In this document: piece by piece, positions 8,025 to 16,210 of the stretch
How the letters are laid out: each line of letters starts with the position of its first letter
Position numbering within the stretch: the first letter of the stretch is position 1
Assembly: GCA_026414545.1 (NCBI GenBank)
Contig: JAOAIU010000028.1
Location: 1-64,000, forward strand
Source: Candidatus Saccharicenans sp.
GTDB lineage: Bacteria; Acidobacteriota; Aminicenantia; Aminicenantales; Saccharicenantaceae
Length of the DNA: 64,000 bases
Direction: 5' to 3'
Position numbers and translations under genes: made by a program
Notes under the pieces: model-generated
Database searches by the model: none
Seen by the model: the letters and a program-made list of their open reading frames with translations, nothing else
What the model was told of the DNA's origin: nothing

Positions 8025-8414
8025 TTGAAAGAAAACACTTTTGACAGTAAGTTCCGGTTTATCATAGTGGCAGCCCAGAGAGCCAAGCAGCTTCTCAAGG
8101 GCGGCCGCCCCAAGATCAAGTCCCGTCACCGCAATCCCATTCGCGTGGCCCAGGAAGAGCTTAAGTCCGGGGCCATCAAGTACGAGATTCTGCCGTTCAA
8201 GAGAGAAGAGGGCCTGGAAGAGGAAGAAGTGCTGCTGACCGAAGCCATTCCTCTGGTGGCCGGAGAATCAGAGGCCGAAGCCGAGTATGAAGGTCAGGAA
8301 CTGGAAGAAGTAGAGGAAGAAGGACTGGAAGAGGAAGAGCTGGAAGAAGAAGAAGAGTTGGAAGAATTTGAGGAAGAAGAGGAAGAGGGCGGCTTCGACG
8401 AAGAAGACAAATAA
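8025..8414 (+). CDS. rpoZ: RNA polymerase omega subunit with long acidic tail
   Basis: 129 residues from TTG at 8025, preceded by AAGGAG ten bases upstream. The frame is open from 7896, but that part has no RBS and covers the promoter. Residues 5-57 (DSKFRFIIVAAQRAKQLLKG, then NPIRVAQEELKSG) match the omega core, which helps assemble the beta-prime subunit. From about residue 58 the chain is almost purely Glu/Asp with scattered Leu, Gly and Phe, ending GGFDEEDK; E. coli omega is 91 residues, so this tail of about 65-70 residues is unusually long and acidic. The last 121 bases overlap, on the opposite strand, the 3' end of the CYTH gene. Standing alone on the plus strand. Confidence 0.85.
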   Translation: MKENTFDSKFRFIIVAAQRAKQLLKGGRPKIKSRHRNPIRVAQEELKSGAIKYEILPFKREEGLEEEEVLLTEAIPLVAGESEAEAEYEGQELEEVEEEGLEEEELEEEEELEEFEEEEEEGGFDEEDK

Positions 8415-8926
8415 TCTTTCTGTCTTTTTTCCTTAATCATCTGCACGTAATCAAGCTTGATAAAGTCTTTTCTGGAAAATCCCAGTCTGGCCGCCAGCTT
8501 GACGATATCGCTTCTTTTCCCTTCCAGTTCGATAAAGTTGCCGACCTCGGTTTCATCCAGGCAGATCTTAACCCGGTCCTTCCGCAGGAGCATCCTTTTT
8601 TTCCGGTATTCAAATACCGGTCGCAGGCCGAGTTTCTGCAGGATTTTTCTGAAATGTCTGAAATTCTTTACCTCGCTTTCGTATTCTTCGCGGACTTTGA
8701 ATGACCTGGACTTCAGAGGTTGTCCCTTGAAGGTGAGGAAAACTTTGCGGCCTATTCTTCTCAGACGCAGGGCCTGACGGGCTTTTTCCAGCCGGCCGTC
8801 GGCATAATCGTAAAGGGCATTCCACTCCCGGTACCAATCCCGCTCCACCAGGCACCCCAGGTCCAGCAACCTTTGCCTGGCTTCTTTCAGACTGGAGACC
8901 CTGAGCTTGACTTCAGTTTCTATCAT
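8294..8926 (-). CDS. CYTH-domain protein with poly-Ser tail
   Basis: 210 residues. The N-terminal MIETEVKLRV holds the ExExK motif of the CYTH fold (class IV adenylate cyclase / thiamine triphosphatase / inorganic triphosphatase), followed by charged strands with alternating Arg, Lys and Glu (LRLRRIG, ECLDETEVGNFIELEG-type region) that line the triphosphate tunnel. The domain ends near residue 170; the last 40 residues are nearly all serine and lie antisense to the acidic tail of rpoZ, with the first stop only at 8294. Third gene of a tatD - polyprenyl synthase - CYTH operon, 15 bases after the synthase. The substrate cannot be decided; many such proteins hydrolyse organic or inorganic triphosphates. 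Confidence 0.8.
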   Translation of the reverse strand: MIETEVKLRVSSLKEARQRLLDLGCLVERDWYREWNALYDYADGRLEKARQALRLRRIGRKVFLTFKGQPLKSRSFKVREEYESEVKNFRHFRKILQKLGLRPVFEYRKKRMLLRKDRVKICLDETEVGNFIELEGKRSDIVKLAARLGFSRKDFIKLDYVQMIKEKRQKDYLSSSSKPPSSSSSSNSSNSSSSSSSSSSSPSSSTSSSS

Positions 8927-8941
8927 CTTGAACCTTCTCCA

Positions 8942-9964
8942 TTATTGCTCTCTCCACAGGACAAAGTCCGTAAGCTGCAGCAACGACTGCCGGTAAATCG
9001 AGGGGCTCAACCTCCCGGCAGCCGACCTGGCTCTGGCCGTAAAGGAAGCCGCCTGCCGGAATGTCTCCTGGATAGCTCCCGTGTTCTGGATCAGGGCAGA
9101 CAGGGCCGGCCAGACTCCTTCCTCCCTCTTTTTTTTTGCTGCTTCCAGCAGAGCTGTCAATTTCCGGTGCTCGGCCTGGTCGGATTTCTTGAGAGCTAAG
9201 ATCAGAGGCAAGGTCACCCGTCCTTCTTTCAGGTCGGAAAAAAGAGGTTTTCCGGTCTGAGCAGGCTGGCCCACCAGGTCCAGCAGGTCATCGATCACCT
9301 GGAAGGCCAGTCCGAGGTTGAGCCCGTATTCTTCCAGGGCTTCTGCCTCCGCCGACCCGGCCCGGCCAAGCCGGCAGGCCAGCTGGCAGGTGACCTGGAA
9401 AAGGCTGGCCGTTTTCTTCTCAATGATTTTCAGGTATCGCCTCCGGCCGATATTGAAATTATAACTCTCGGCCAGTTCTTCTATTTCGCCCTCGATCATC
9501 ATTCTGGCCGCTTCCGCCAGCATCTCTGGAATTTCTGTTTCCTTCATCGAGAGCGACCTGGCAATGGACCTGATGAAGAAAAAATCTCCCAGCAGCAAAC
9601 TGAAGTCAGGGCCAAACTTTTGCAGGGCAGTTTTTTCACCCCGGCGGTAGGTCGAGCGGTCGATGATGTCATCGTGGATCAGGCTGGCCAGGTGGATTCC
9701 CTCCACCGCTGCCGCCAGGAAGATATCCTGATGGCCCCGGTATCCAAGGTGTCCTGTGACCAGCAGCAATATTCCCGGCCGTATCAGCTTGCCGCGCCTG
9801 GAAATGGTCCTCGAAGCCATGCGCCGAACCACCGGAGAGCTCGAACCCGGCCAGGACCTCAATGCCCGGTCCACCTGGCATACTCGTCGGCTAACGGGCC
9901 TGAAGATTTCTGAGAGGGTGGGTATCCGCTCCGGGGCAGTTAGAGTCAGCGGGTAAGGAGTCAT
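8942..9964 (-). CDS. Polyprenyl diphosphate synthase (trans, IspA/IspB type)
   Basis: 340 residues. It has the two Asp-rich motifs of trans-isoprenyl diphosphate synthases: LIHDDIID (first) and QVIDDLLDLVG (second), plus GKLIRPGILLL, which binds isopentenyl diphosphate. It condenses isopentenyl diphosphate with an allylic diphosphate to build the chain of a quinone or other prenyl lipid. Large residues two to five positions before the first motif would set product length, but I cannot assign it reliably. Spacing to its neighbours is 18 bases (tatD) and 15 bases (CYTH), so the three are one operon. The RBS is weak. Confidence 0.88.
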   Translation of the reverse strand: MTPYPLTLTAPERIPTLSEIFRPVSRRVCQVDRALRSWPGSSSPVVRRMASRTISRRGKLIRPGILLLVTGHLGYRGHQDIFLAAAVEGIHLASLIHDDIIDRSTYRRGEKTALQKFGPDFSLLLGDFFFIRSIARSLSMKETEIPEMLAEAARMMIEGEIEELAESYNFNIGRRRYLKIIEKKTASLFQVTCQLACRLGRAGSAEAEALEEYGLNLGLAFQVIDDLLDLVGQPAQTGKPLFSDLKEGRVTLPLILALKKSDQAEHRKLTALLEAAKKKREEGVWPALSALIQNTGAIQETFRQAASFTARARSAAGRLSPSIYRQSLLQLTDFVLWREQ

Positions 9965-9982
9965 TTTTTCAGGATAAACAGC

Positions 9983-10825
9983 TCAGACTTTTCTCATCTT
10001 ATCATCGGCTGTCAGATTTTGCAATTTAAACAGGTTAAAAAAGTTAGCCGTGGTAGTTTCAGCCAGTTTTTCCAGCGAAACCCGGTGTAGCTCAGCCAGC
10101 CGTCGGGCAGTGGAGACCACAAAGGCCGGTTCGTTTCTCCGATTTGACTGTTTTTCCGGCTCGGGGGTGAGGTAGGGAGAATCGGTTTCCACCAGCAGGC
10201 TGTCCAGGGGCAGGCTTCTAGCAGTTTCCCTGAGGTCGCCGGCCCGGGGATAGGTCAGGATGCCAGAAAATGAAATCAGGAAGCCCCGGTCGACCATGGA
10301 CCTGGCCGTGGCCAGGGATTCTGTATAACAATGGAGGATTCCCCTGGGGCCGAAACCAGAGACCGGTATCATCTCCAGCAATTTTTTCTCGGCCAGCCGG
10401 CTGTGGATGATGACCGGAAGCTTTAATTCGACGGCCAGTTCCAGCTGGGCCCCGAAGGCCGCGAGCTGTTTTTCGGGCGGCGAAAAGTTGTAATGAAAGT
10501 CAAGACCGATTTCACCCACGGCCAGGATCTTTTTCTCGGTAGCCAGCCGCTTAATGGTCTCCAGATGCCCGGGGTTGAGCTGACTGGCCTGGTGGGGATG
10601 CACTCCGGCCGCCAGGAACAGGCCAGGATATTCAGACCAGAGTCTTAAGCCGTTCCTCAAGCTTGTTTTTGAACAAAGGTCCAGAGGGCAGAGAATCCAG
10701 TTAACCGAACTCCCTCTGGCCCGCTCCACCACCTGTGACCTATCCCGGTTGAAATCCGGCATATCCAGGTGGGCATGGGAATCCACCAGGTCGAATTTAT
10801 TCTTCCCATTAGTGGGCTGATCCAT
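9983..10825 (-). CDS. tatD: TatD-family metal-dependent deoxyribonuclease
   Basis: 280 residues. TatD/YcfH signatures: VDSHAHLD at the N-terminus (two His metal ligands), GEIGLDFHYN (Glu ligand), PVIIHSR, ILHCYTE (His ligand) and VETDSPYLTPEP (catalytic Asp). The family comprises cytoplasmic TIM-barrel nucleases with 3'-5' exonuclease activity linked to DNA repair; the Tat name is historical. First gene of the minus-strand operon with the polyprenyl synthase and CYTH genes. Full length, no defects seen. Confidence 0.9.
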   Translation of the reverse strand: MDQPTNGKNKFDLVDSHAHLDMPDFNRDRSQVVERARGSSVNWILCPLDLCSKTSLRNGLRLWSEYPGLFLAAGVHPHQASQLNPGHLETIKRLATEKKILAVGEIGLDFHYNFSPPEKQLAAFGAQLELAVELKLPVIIHSRLAEKKLLEMIPVSGFGPRGILHCYTESLATARSMVDRGFLISFSGILTYPRAGDLRETARSLPLDSLLVETDSPYLTPEPEKQSNRRNEPAFVVSTARRLAELHRVSLEKLAETTTANFFNLFKLQNLTADDKMRKV

Positions 10826-10875
10826 TGGCTTATCTTTATTCCTTACTTTTATTCCGGACTGTGAAAAAAGGATTT

Positions 10876-10917
10876 AAATAAAAAAATAGGGAGGAGAGGA
10901 ACCGGGCCTCTCCTCCC
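10876..10917 (-). terminator. Rho-independent terminator of the DUF885 gene
   Basis: 11-bp perfect stem GGGAGGAGAGG (10889-10899) / CCTCTCCTCCC (10907-10917) with a 7-base loop. On the minus strand it is followed by TATTTTTTTATTT, directly after the DUF885 stop. Confidence 0.9.
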
Positions 10918-10926
10918 TTTCTTAAA

Positions 10927-12690
10927 TTAATTAATTACGCGAGATCTGAGCTGAATAGGGGGCAGGGCTCCGTTGGAAATCAACCTGGTCAGGAAGTCGG
11001 CCCGGTCGAAGGCCTGTCCTTTGGTTCTCTGAACGTCCTTTTCCAGGTCCAGAATTTCCTGCAAGCCAACGTAGGGCAGAGCACCGGAGCCGGGATTCAG
11101 CACCAGGTAATCCCAGGTCCTTTCAGCTTCGGCTTCGGTCTGGAAACCGATAACAGTCAGGTACCTCATGAACTGCTCCTTGGTAATTCCGCCCTGGTGG
11201 ATGTTCAGGTCCATCTGGAAATCCATGACGGTTTTTAACATCAACTTCAACTGGTTGAGCCTCAGTCTGGGGTCGTAATCTCCGTAGCCGGCATAGATCA
11301 GGTTTTGCTGGACGTAGATGGGCCAGCCCAGAAGCAGGGCCGGGTTGGGAAAGAGCCTGGTTATCAGGGTAGAGGCTTTTCTGGTGGACACCACCGGAAC
11401 GAAGTTTCCGGGGAAAACTCTCTGGGCGGTCATGACTTCCAGGTAAAAGTTATTGTATTCTTCCAGGTAATCCTTAACTTTCTGTTCAGACCAGTCATCG
11501 GGCAGGGGGGCAATTTCCACTGTGTATTTCCCCTGGGTATCATAGGCCCCCGGTCCGGTCAGCCGGACCCGGCTCAGACCGGCGAAGTAGCCGGGCATGG
11601 GCTTGATTTCCAGGGGTTCATTGGGAACGGGGAAGAGCTTGGACTCCAGCCCGAATTTCTTGAGGCTTTCGGCCGAGGCGGCAATTTTGTTGACCAGGTC
11701 TTCCCTGGTTGGATGGAAGACCTTGATTTTGTCAAAAACATTCTTGATGATCCGGTTCCAGATGGTGTCGGCATCTCCCTGAAGCTGCTCGATGTCGACT
11801 TCCGGATACATCATCTTGTGAAGGGGTATGCAGACCAGAAACATTTCGCGGCGGATGTTCTTGACGTCAGCCTGGGCCCGGTTGGCCAGTTCTTCCTGGC
11901 TGATGGCTGAGCCGGACAGCCTCTGGATCAAGCGGCGATGAACTTCCGGGCCAAGGCGGAAGTTCCCGGTGGATTTGGGCAGCAGCTCGGAACGCAGGTA
12001 TCTCTGGTAGTCTTCGAGCAGCGGGATGGCCCTGTTGAGCTCGGCCAGGAAAGCCTGCTTGACTGGCTCGGAAGCCGCGGCCACCAGGGTTGGCGCTTCA
12101 TTCTTGTAGAAATTGATGATGTGCGGCATCTGCTTCAGAGCGGTTTCGGTATAGATCTGGGCCGGGGTTTTGAGGTTTTCCTTGGCCCTCTTTATCAGGT
12201 TGGGCAGGGCTTTGAGTCTCTCGGTAGCGCTCCGCAGCCGGCTGTCAACCGGAGCGAATTCTTTGGTCAGCAGGCTGTGCAGGCTGGTGATGATGATTTC
12301 ATTGTAGAAAAGCGGGTTGTAATCCCAGGGCAAAAGATTTTCCAGCTTGACGAATTCCAGGTCGATGTAGTCGAACAGAATATTCAGGGCCTGCTGGTTT
12401 TCGGGCGAGAGCTTGGAGCGGTCGAGCTTGATGATGTCGCTATTTATTTTTTTAATGGTCTCGTCTCTCTTGTCAACGTTGGACTGGCTGGGGTCTTCCA
12501 GCTTGTCGTTGTATTTGTAGTATCCGGCCACGGTAGCCTGTGTCGGGTAGAATTTCCAGTATTCATCAAGGTAAGTTTCCAGGATTTTCTGGAACTTGGC
12601 GTCTTCCTGGCCCTGGGCCAGGGCCTGTCCCAGCGGCAGCAATAACACAAATATGACTGCACCCAGGATCAAGAGTTTTGTGTTCTTCAT
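10927..12690 (-). CDS. DUF885-family protein, zinc-binding residues replaced
   Basis: 587 residues from the ATG at 12690, chosen because GAGGAGG lies upstream and a signal peptide follows at once (LLILGAVIFVLLLPLGQALAQ). The family is M32-like helical metallopeptidases. The C-terminal layout matches DUF885: GWPIYVQQNLIYAGYGDYDP for the usual EGWALYAE block, IHQGGITKEQ for the GLHxxGWT block, and PGSGALPYVG near the end. Yet at the expected HExxPGHH position it reads TAQRVFPGNFVP: the PG is kept, but both His and the Glu are gone, and the Glu before GW is Leu. It is probably not a zinc peptidase. Exported; monocistronic with its own terminator. Possible role: binding protein or chaperone-like pseudo-peptidase (inference). 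Confidence 0.8.
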   Translation of the reverse strand: MKNTKLLILGAVIFVLLLPLGQALAQGQEDAKFQKILETYLDEYWKFYPTQATVAGYYKYNDKLEDPSQSNVDKRDETIKKINSDIIKLDRSKLSPENQQALNILFDYIDLEFVKLENLLPWDYNPLFYNEIIITSLHSLLTKEFAPVDSRLRSATERLKALPNLIKRAKENLKTPAQIYTETALKQMPHIINFYKNEAPTLVAAASEPVKQAFLAELNRAIPLLEDYQRYLRSELLPKSTGNFRLGPEVHRRLIQRLSGSAISQEELANRAQADVKNIRREMFLVCIPLHKMMYPEVDIEQLQGDADTIWNRIIKNVFDKIKVFHPTREDLVNKIAASAESLKKFGLESKLFPVPNEPLEIKPMPGYFAGLSRVRLTGPGAYDTQGKYTVEIAPLPDDWSEQKVKDYLEEYNNFYLEVMTAQRVFPGNFVPVVSTRKASTLITRLFPNPALLLGWPIYVQQNLIYAGYGDYDPRLRLNQLKLMLKTVMDFQMDLNIHQGGITKEQFMRYLTVIGFQTEAEAERTWDYLVLNPGSGALPYVGLQEILDLEKDVQRTKGQAFDRADFLTRLISNGALPPIQLRSRVIN

Positions 12691-12806
12691 ACCTAAGACC
12701 TCCTCGTCTCTTGGTTTATCCGGCAAAAGCCTGATTTCTTTTTCAAACTCTTAGCTTATCATAATTTATTTTTTAATATCAATCCAGAATTCAAAAAATC
12801 AGGGCT

Positions 12807-13811
12807 TCACCATCTGATAAAAGCCGAACCCCAGGTAAACCCGGCTCCGAAGGCGGTCAGGGCAATCAGCATTCCTGGCTTGATACGACCTTCCTCAACT
12901 GCTTCCGATAAGGCTATGGGGATGGAAGCGGCGGTGGTGTTGCCGTACTTGTGGATATTCCTGATGACCTTTTCTTCCGGGAGGCGGAGTCCGCGGGCTA
13001 CCATCTGAGAAATGCGGTCGTTGGCCTGGTGGGGTATCAGGTAATCGATATCGGCCACGGTCAGACCCAGATTTTTTAAGCCCAGCAGGACGGCCTGGGG
13101 CATTTTTTCGCAGGCGTTCTTAAAGACGGTCCGGCCGTTCATCCGCGGATAGAATTTACCCTGTTCAAAGAACTCGGTCCTGAAAGTGGGGTTGTCTTTT
13201 GAAGACGGTTTTTCCATCCAGAGCTCGCTGACGAAACGTCCGTCAGAGAAGAGGTGGCAGGACAGAACTCCCCGGCCATCTCCCGAATCGTTGGGCTCCA
13301 GGATAACCGCACCCGCCCCGTCTCCGAACAGAACGGCCATGTCACGTCCTTCGTCGGAATAATCAAGATTGGCCGACTGCAGTTCGGCTGCCACCAGCAG
13401 GATTTTCTTATAAGTGCCGGTCCGGATGTACTGGTCGGCTACCGACAGGGCATAGATGAACCCCGAGCACTGATCACGGACATCAAGAGCCCCGATTTCT
13501 CCCAGACCCAGCTTGGCCTGGACCATGACCCCGATGCCGGGGAAGTAGTGGTCCGGGGAAAGGGTAGCGGCGATGATGAAATCAATTTCCGATTTGTCTA
13601 TGCCGGCGGCCTGAATGGCTCTAAGGGCGGCTTCTGTGGCCAGGTCCGAGGTTCCCACTCCTGGTTCGGCCCAGTGCCTTTCCACAATTCCGGTTCGCTC
13701 CCTTATCCATTCGTCGGAGGTGTTCATCATTTTTTCCAGGTCAAAGTTGGTGACCACTTTCGGCGGGACATAGTGCCCGATCCCGGTGATTACGGTTCTT
13801 CTAGTATCCAT
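12807..13811 (-). CDS. fabH: 3-oxoacyl-ACP synthase III
   Basis: 334 residues from the ATG at 13811, with GGAG nine bases before it; an ATG five codons upstream has no RBS. The FabH catalytic triad is visible: Cys in DQCSGFIYAL, His in IPHQAN, Asn in KYGNTTAAS. The N-terminal TGIGHYVPPKVVTN and GIVERHW are typical. It starts fatty-acid chains by condensing an acyl-CoA with malonyl-ACP. Usual fab partners are not adjacent; instead it follows an SDR gene (100-base gap), which itself is divergent from a serine-palmitoyltransferase-like gene. A function in primary fatty-acid synthesis or in a specialised lipid is possible. Confidence 0.88.
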   Translation of the reverse strand: MDTRRTVITGIGHYVPPKVVTNFDLEKMMNTSDEWIRERTGIVERHWAEPGVGTSDLATEAALRAIQAAGIDKSEIDFIIAATLSPDHYFPGIGVMVQAKLGLGEIGALDVRDQCSGFIYALSVADQYIRTGTYKKILLVAAELQSANLDYSDEGRDMAVLFGDGAGAVILEPNDSGDGRGVLSCHLFSDGRFVSELWMEKPSSKDNPTFRTEFFEQGKFYPRMNGRTVFKNACEKMPQAVLLGLKNLGLTVADIDYLIPHQANDRISQMVARGLRLPEEKVIRNIHKYGNTTAASIPIALSEAVEEGRIKPGMLIALTAFGAGFTWGSAFIRW

Positions 13812-13910
13812 TGGCCAAGACTCCATTTATAATTTAATAAAGCTCAAGATGCCCTTTATGGGCCAGGCTAATAATTAGCAGAAAAAAAGGTTTTGATAAA
13901 GAGAAATTTA

Positions 13911-14879
13911 TTATAACCAATTGTTCTCCAGGTACCAGTCCAGGGTAACTCTCATGGCCTGGGGGAAGGTCCAGGATGTTTCAAAGCCCAGGTCTCGCTT
14001 TATTTTTCCGGTGTCTGCTACCCAGAACAATTTTTCCAGGTCGCGGCACTTGCTGCGGTTGAGAGGGCTGGGGCGACCCGAGAACCTGGAAAAGACTTCG
14101 GAAATTCCGGAGGCGCTCTTTACCAGCCAGAGGGGAAACCTGAGCGGTTTAACTTTCAGACCGAGTATCCTGGCTGCTTCCAGGCCGATTTCTTCCCAGC
14201 TCCTGGGAACCGGGTCAGCCACGTTGTAGATTTCCCCGCTCTTGAAAGAAACGGTCAGGCAGAGCTCCAGGGCTCTGACCAGGTCGTCGACGTAGCAGAG
14301 GCTGAGCAGGAGCTCCTTGGTAAAGGTCGGCAGCCAGCCCTTTTTTACCAGCTGAAAGAGTTGCAGAAAATCCCGGTCCCGGGGCCCGTAGATGGCGGCC
14401 GCCCGCAGGATGATGACCGGCATTTTTTCTTTTCGCTTCAGCACTTCTTCTTCAGCCAGAAGCTTGCTGTGGCCGTAGGGCGAGGCCGGGCAGGCAGGTT
14501 CATCTTCCTTGACCGGAGTGCCGTCCGGTGAGGGGCGTCCGGCAGCCAGGCTGCTCAGGTGAATGAACCTGGGGGCCAGGCCACTCTTCTCCAGTTTGTC
14601 CAGCAAGCTTGCCGTTCCGCCCTGGTTTACAGTATAATAATCCCGCGGTTTCAGGGCCTTGGTTAGCCCCGCCAGATGGAAGACCGCCTGACAGCCAGCC
14701 GGCAGTTCGGGCAGAGAAAAAAGGTCTCCTTCCAGAAGCACCAGGTTTTCGGCTTGCTTTAGCCAGCCAAGCCGGGCCGGGTTCCGGACAAGAGCCTGGA
14801 CGCGGTGGCCGGCCTGAAGAAGCTGCTCTACAAGGCGGCTGCCAATGAACCCGGTGGCGCCAGTGACCAGCAAATTCAT
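13911..14879 (-). CDS. NAD-dependent epimerase/dehydratase (extended SDR)
   Basis: 322 residues. Rossmann motif TGATGFIGSRLVEQLL at the N-terminus, DLFS and VFHLAG nucleotide-binding stretches, and SSLAAG plus YGHSK holding the Ser-Tyr-Lys catalytic set of extended short-chain dehydrogenases. The substrate is not evident. It reads divergently from the serine-palmitoyltransferase-like gene (116-base gap between starts) and precedes fabH. In known bacterial ceramide pathways an SDR of this class (CerR) acts on the product of serine palmitoyltransferase, so a reductase role in sphingolipid synthesis is a reasonable hypothesis. A sugar-nucleotide or sterol-like dehydrogenase is the alternative. 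Confidence 0.8.
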   Translation of the reverse strand: MNLLVTGATGFIGSRLVEQLLQAGHRVQALVRNPARLGWLKQAENLVLLEGDLFSLPELPAGCQAVFHLAGLTKALKPRDYYTVNQGGTASLLDKLEKSGLAPRFIHLSSLAAGRPSPDGTPVKEDEPACPASPYGHSKLLAEEEVLKRKEKMPVIILRAAAIYGPRDRDFLQLFQLVKKGWLPTFTKELLLSLCYVDDLVRALELCLTVSFKSGEIYNVADPVPRSWEEIGLEAARILGLKVKPLRFPLWLVKSASGISEVFSRFSGRPSPLNRSKCRDLEKLFWVADTGKIKRDLGFETSWTFPQAMRVTLDWYLENNWL

Positions 14880-14920
14880 GCCCTGATTTTAGACCAGGCC
14901 GGGCAGGCGGTCAATTGAGG

Positions 14921-14949
14921 TTGAAAAAAAACAATTAAAAAGGTAATAA
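14921..14949 (+). promoter_or_regulatory. Possible promoter of the SPT-like gene
   Basis: TTGAAA (14921-14926), 17-base spacer, TAATAA (14944-14949) in an AT-rich stretch 47 bases before the start codon. The -10 is imperfect. Confidence 0.4.
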
Positions 14950-14995
14950 ATAATAACCGGTAAGAACGAGCAATCGAAACAGTCAGGAGGACGCG

Positions 14996-16180
14996 ATGGA
15001 TATTTTTGACAAGTGTTATGAATTCAGCCGGGCCGAAGAAGTCATGGCCGCAGGGCTCTATCCTTATTTCACCCCGATTTCAGAAGCCAGGGGCAACCGG
15101 GTGAAAGTCCGGGGTCGGGAGATGATCCTGATCGGCTCCAACAATTACCTGGGCCTGATTGACCACCCCAAGGTCATGCAGGCGGCTAAGGAGGCCATTG
15201 ACCGTTACGGCGTGGCCACCTGCGGCTCCAGGTTCCTGACCGGAACAATCGACCTGCATGAAACCCTGGAAGAAAGGCTGGCCCGGTTCATGAATAAAGA
15301 AGCGGCGGTTACCTTTTCCACCGGCTACCAGACTAACCTGGGAATCATCTCCTCGTTGGCCGGCAAGGACGACGTGGTGATTACCGACCGCATGGACCAT
15401 GCCAGCATCATCGACGCCTGCCGCCTGTCAAAGGCAGAGGTCAAGAAGTTCAAACACAATGACCTTCAGGATCTGGAAAGGGTCCTGGCCGACATTCCCG
15501 ATAATAAAGGAAAGTTGATCGTGGTTGACGGAGTGTTCAGCATGGAAGGTGATATCGCCGACTTGCCGGGCATCGTCCCGCTGGCCAAAAAATACAAGGC
15601 CAGGATAATGGTCGATGACGCCCACGGCCTGGGGGTTCTGGGAAAACACGGCCGGGGAACAGCCGAGCATTTCGGTCTGGAAGACGAAGTGGACCTGGTC
15701 ATGGGCACCTTCAGCAAGTCCTTCGTTTCCATCGGCGGCTTTGTTGTCGGCAAGAAGAAAGTCGTCAGTTACATAAAACACCACGCCCGCTCTCTAATCT
15801 TCAGCGCGGCCGCCACTCCGGCCTCGGTGGCCGCGGTTCTGGCCGCCCTGGAAGTCATAGAAACCGAGCCGGAGAGAAGGGAACGGCTGTGGCAGGTTAC
15901 CAACTTCATGAGGGAAAGCTTCCAGAAACTGGGTTTTGACACCGGTCCCAGCCAGACTCCCATCATTCCCATTTTAATCGGCGACGATGAAAAGTGCTTT
16001 GCCATGTGGAAAACCCTTAGGGATGAAGGCATCTTCACCACTCCGGTCATCCATCCGGCGGTTCCCCACGGACAGGCCTTAATTCGTACCAGCTATTCGG
16101 CTAACCATACCGACGAAGAGCTCCGGTTGATACTGGCGGCCTTTGAAAAATGCGGCCGGGCCCTGGGCATTATTCCTTGA
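14996..16180 (+). CDS. Serine palmitoyltransferase-like alpha-oxoamine synthase
   Basis: 394 residues, PLP-dependent fold type I. The family (SPT, 2-amino-3-ketobutyrate CoA ligase, 8-amino-7-oxononanoate synthase) is shown by GSNNYLGL, TGTIDLHETLE, MDHASIIDA, VDDAHGLGVLG and the PLP lysine in GTFSKSFVSIGGF. The stretch GTFSKSF.S.GGF around the lysine is closer to bacterial serine palmitoyltransferases than to KBL (GTLGKAxGG) or BioF. It would condense serine with an acyl thioester to 3-ketosphinganine, a cytoplasmic first step of sphingolipid synthesis. AGGAGG precedes the ATG. No biotin or threonine-catabolism genes are near; an SDR is divergent. KBL remains the main alternative. Confidence 0.75.
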   Translation: MDIFDKCYEFSRAEEVMAAGLYPYFTPISEARGNRVKVRGREMILIGSNNYLGLIDHPKVMQAAKEAIDRYGVATCGSRFLTGTIDLHETLEERLARFMNKEAAVTFSTGYQTNLGIISSLAGKDDVVITDRMDHASIIDACRLSKAEVKKFKHNDLQDLERVLADIPDNKGKLIVVDGVFSMEGDIADLPGIVPLAKKYKARIMVDDAHGLGVLGKHGRGTAEHFGLEDEVDLVMGTFSKSFVSIGGFVVGKKKVVSYIKHHARSLIFSAAATPASVAAVLAALEVIETEPERRERLWQVTNFMRESFQKLGFDTGPSQTPIIPILIGDDEKCFAMWKTLRDEGIFTTPVIHPAVPHGQALIRTSYSANHTDEELRLILAAFEKCGRALGIIP

Positions 16181-16210
16181 ATGGAATGAAAAGCCATAAA
16201 GGGGTCAGGC

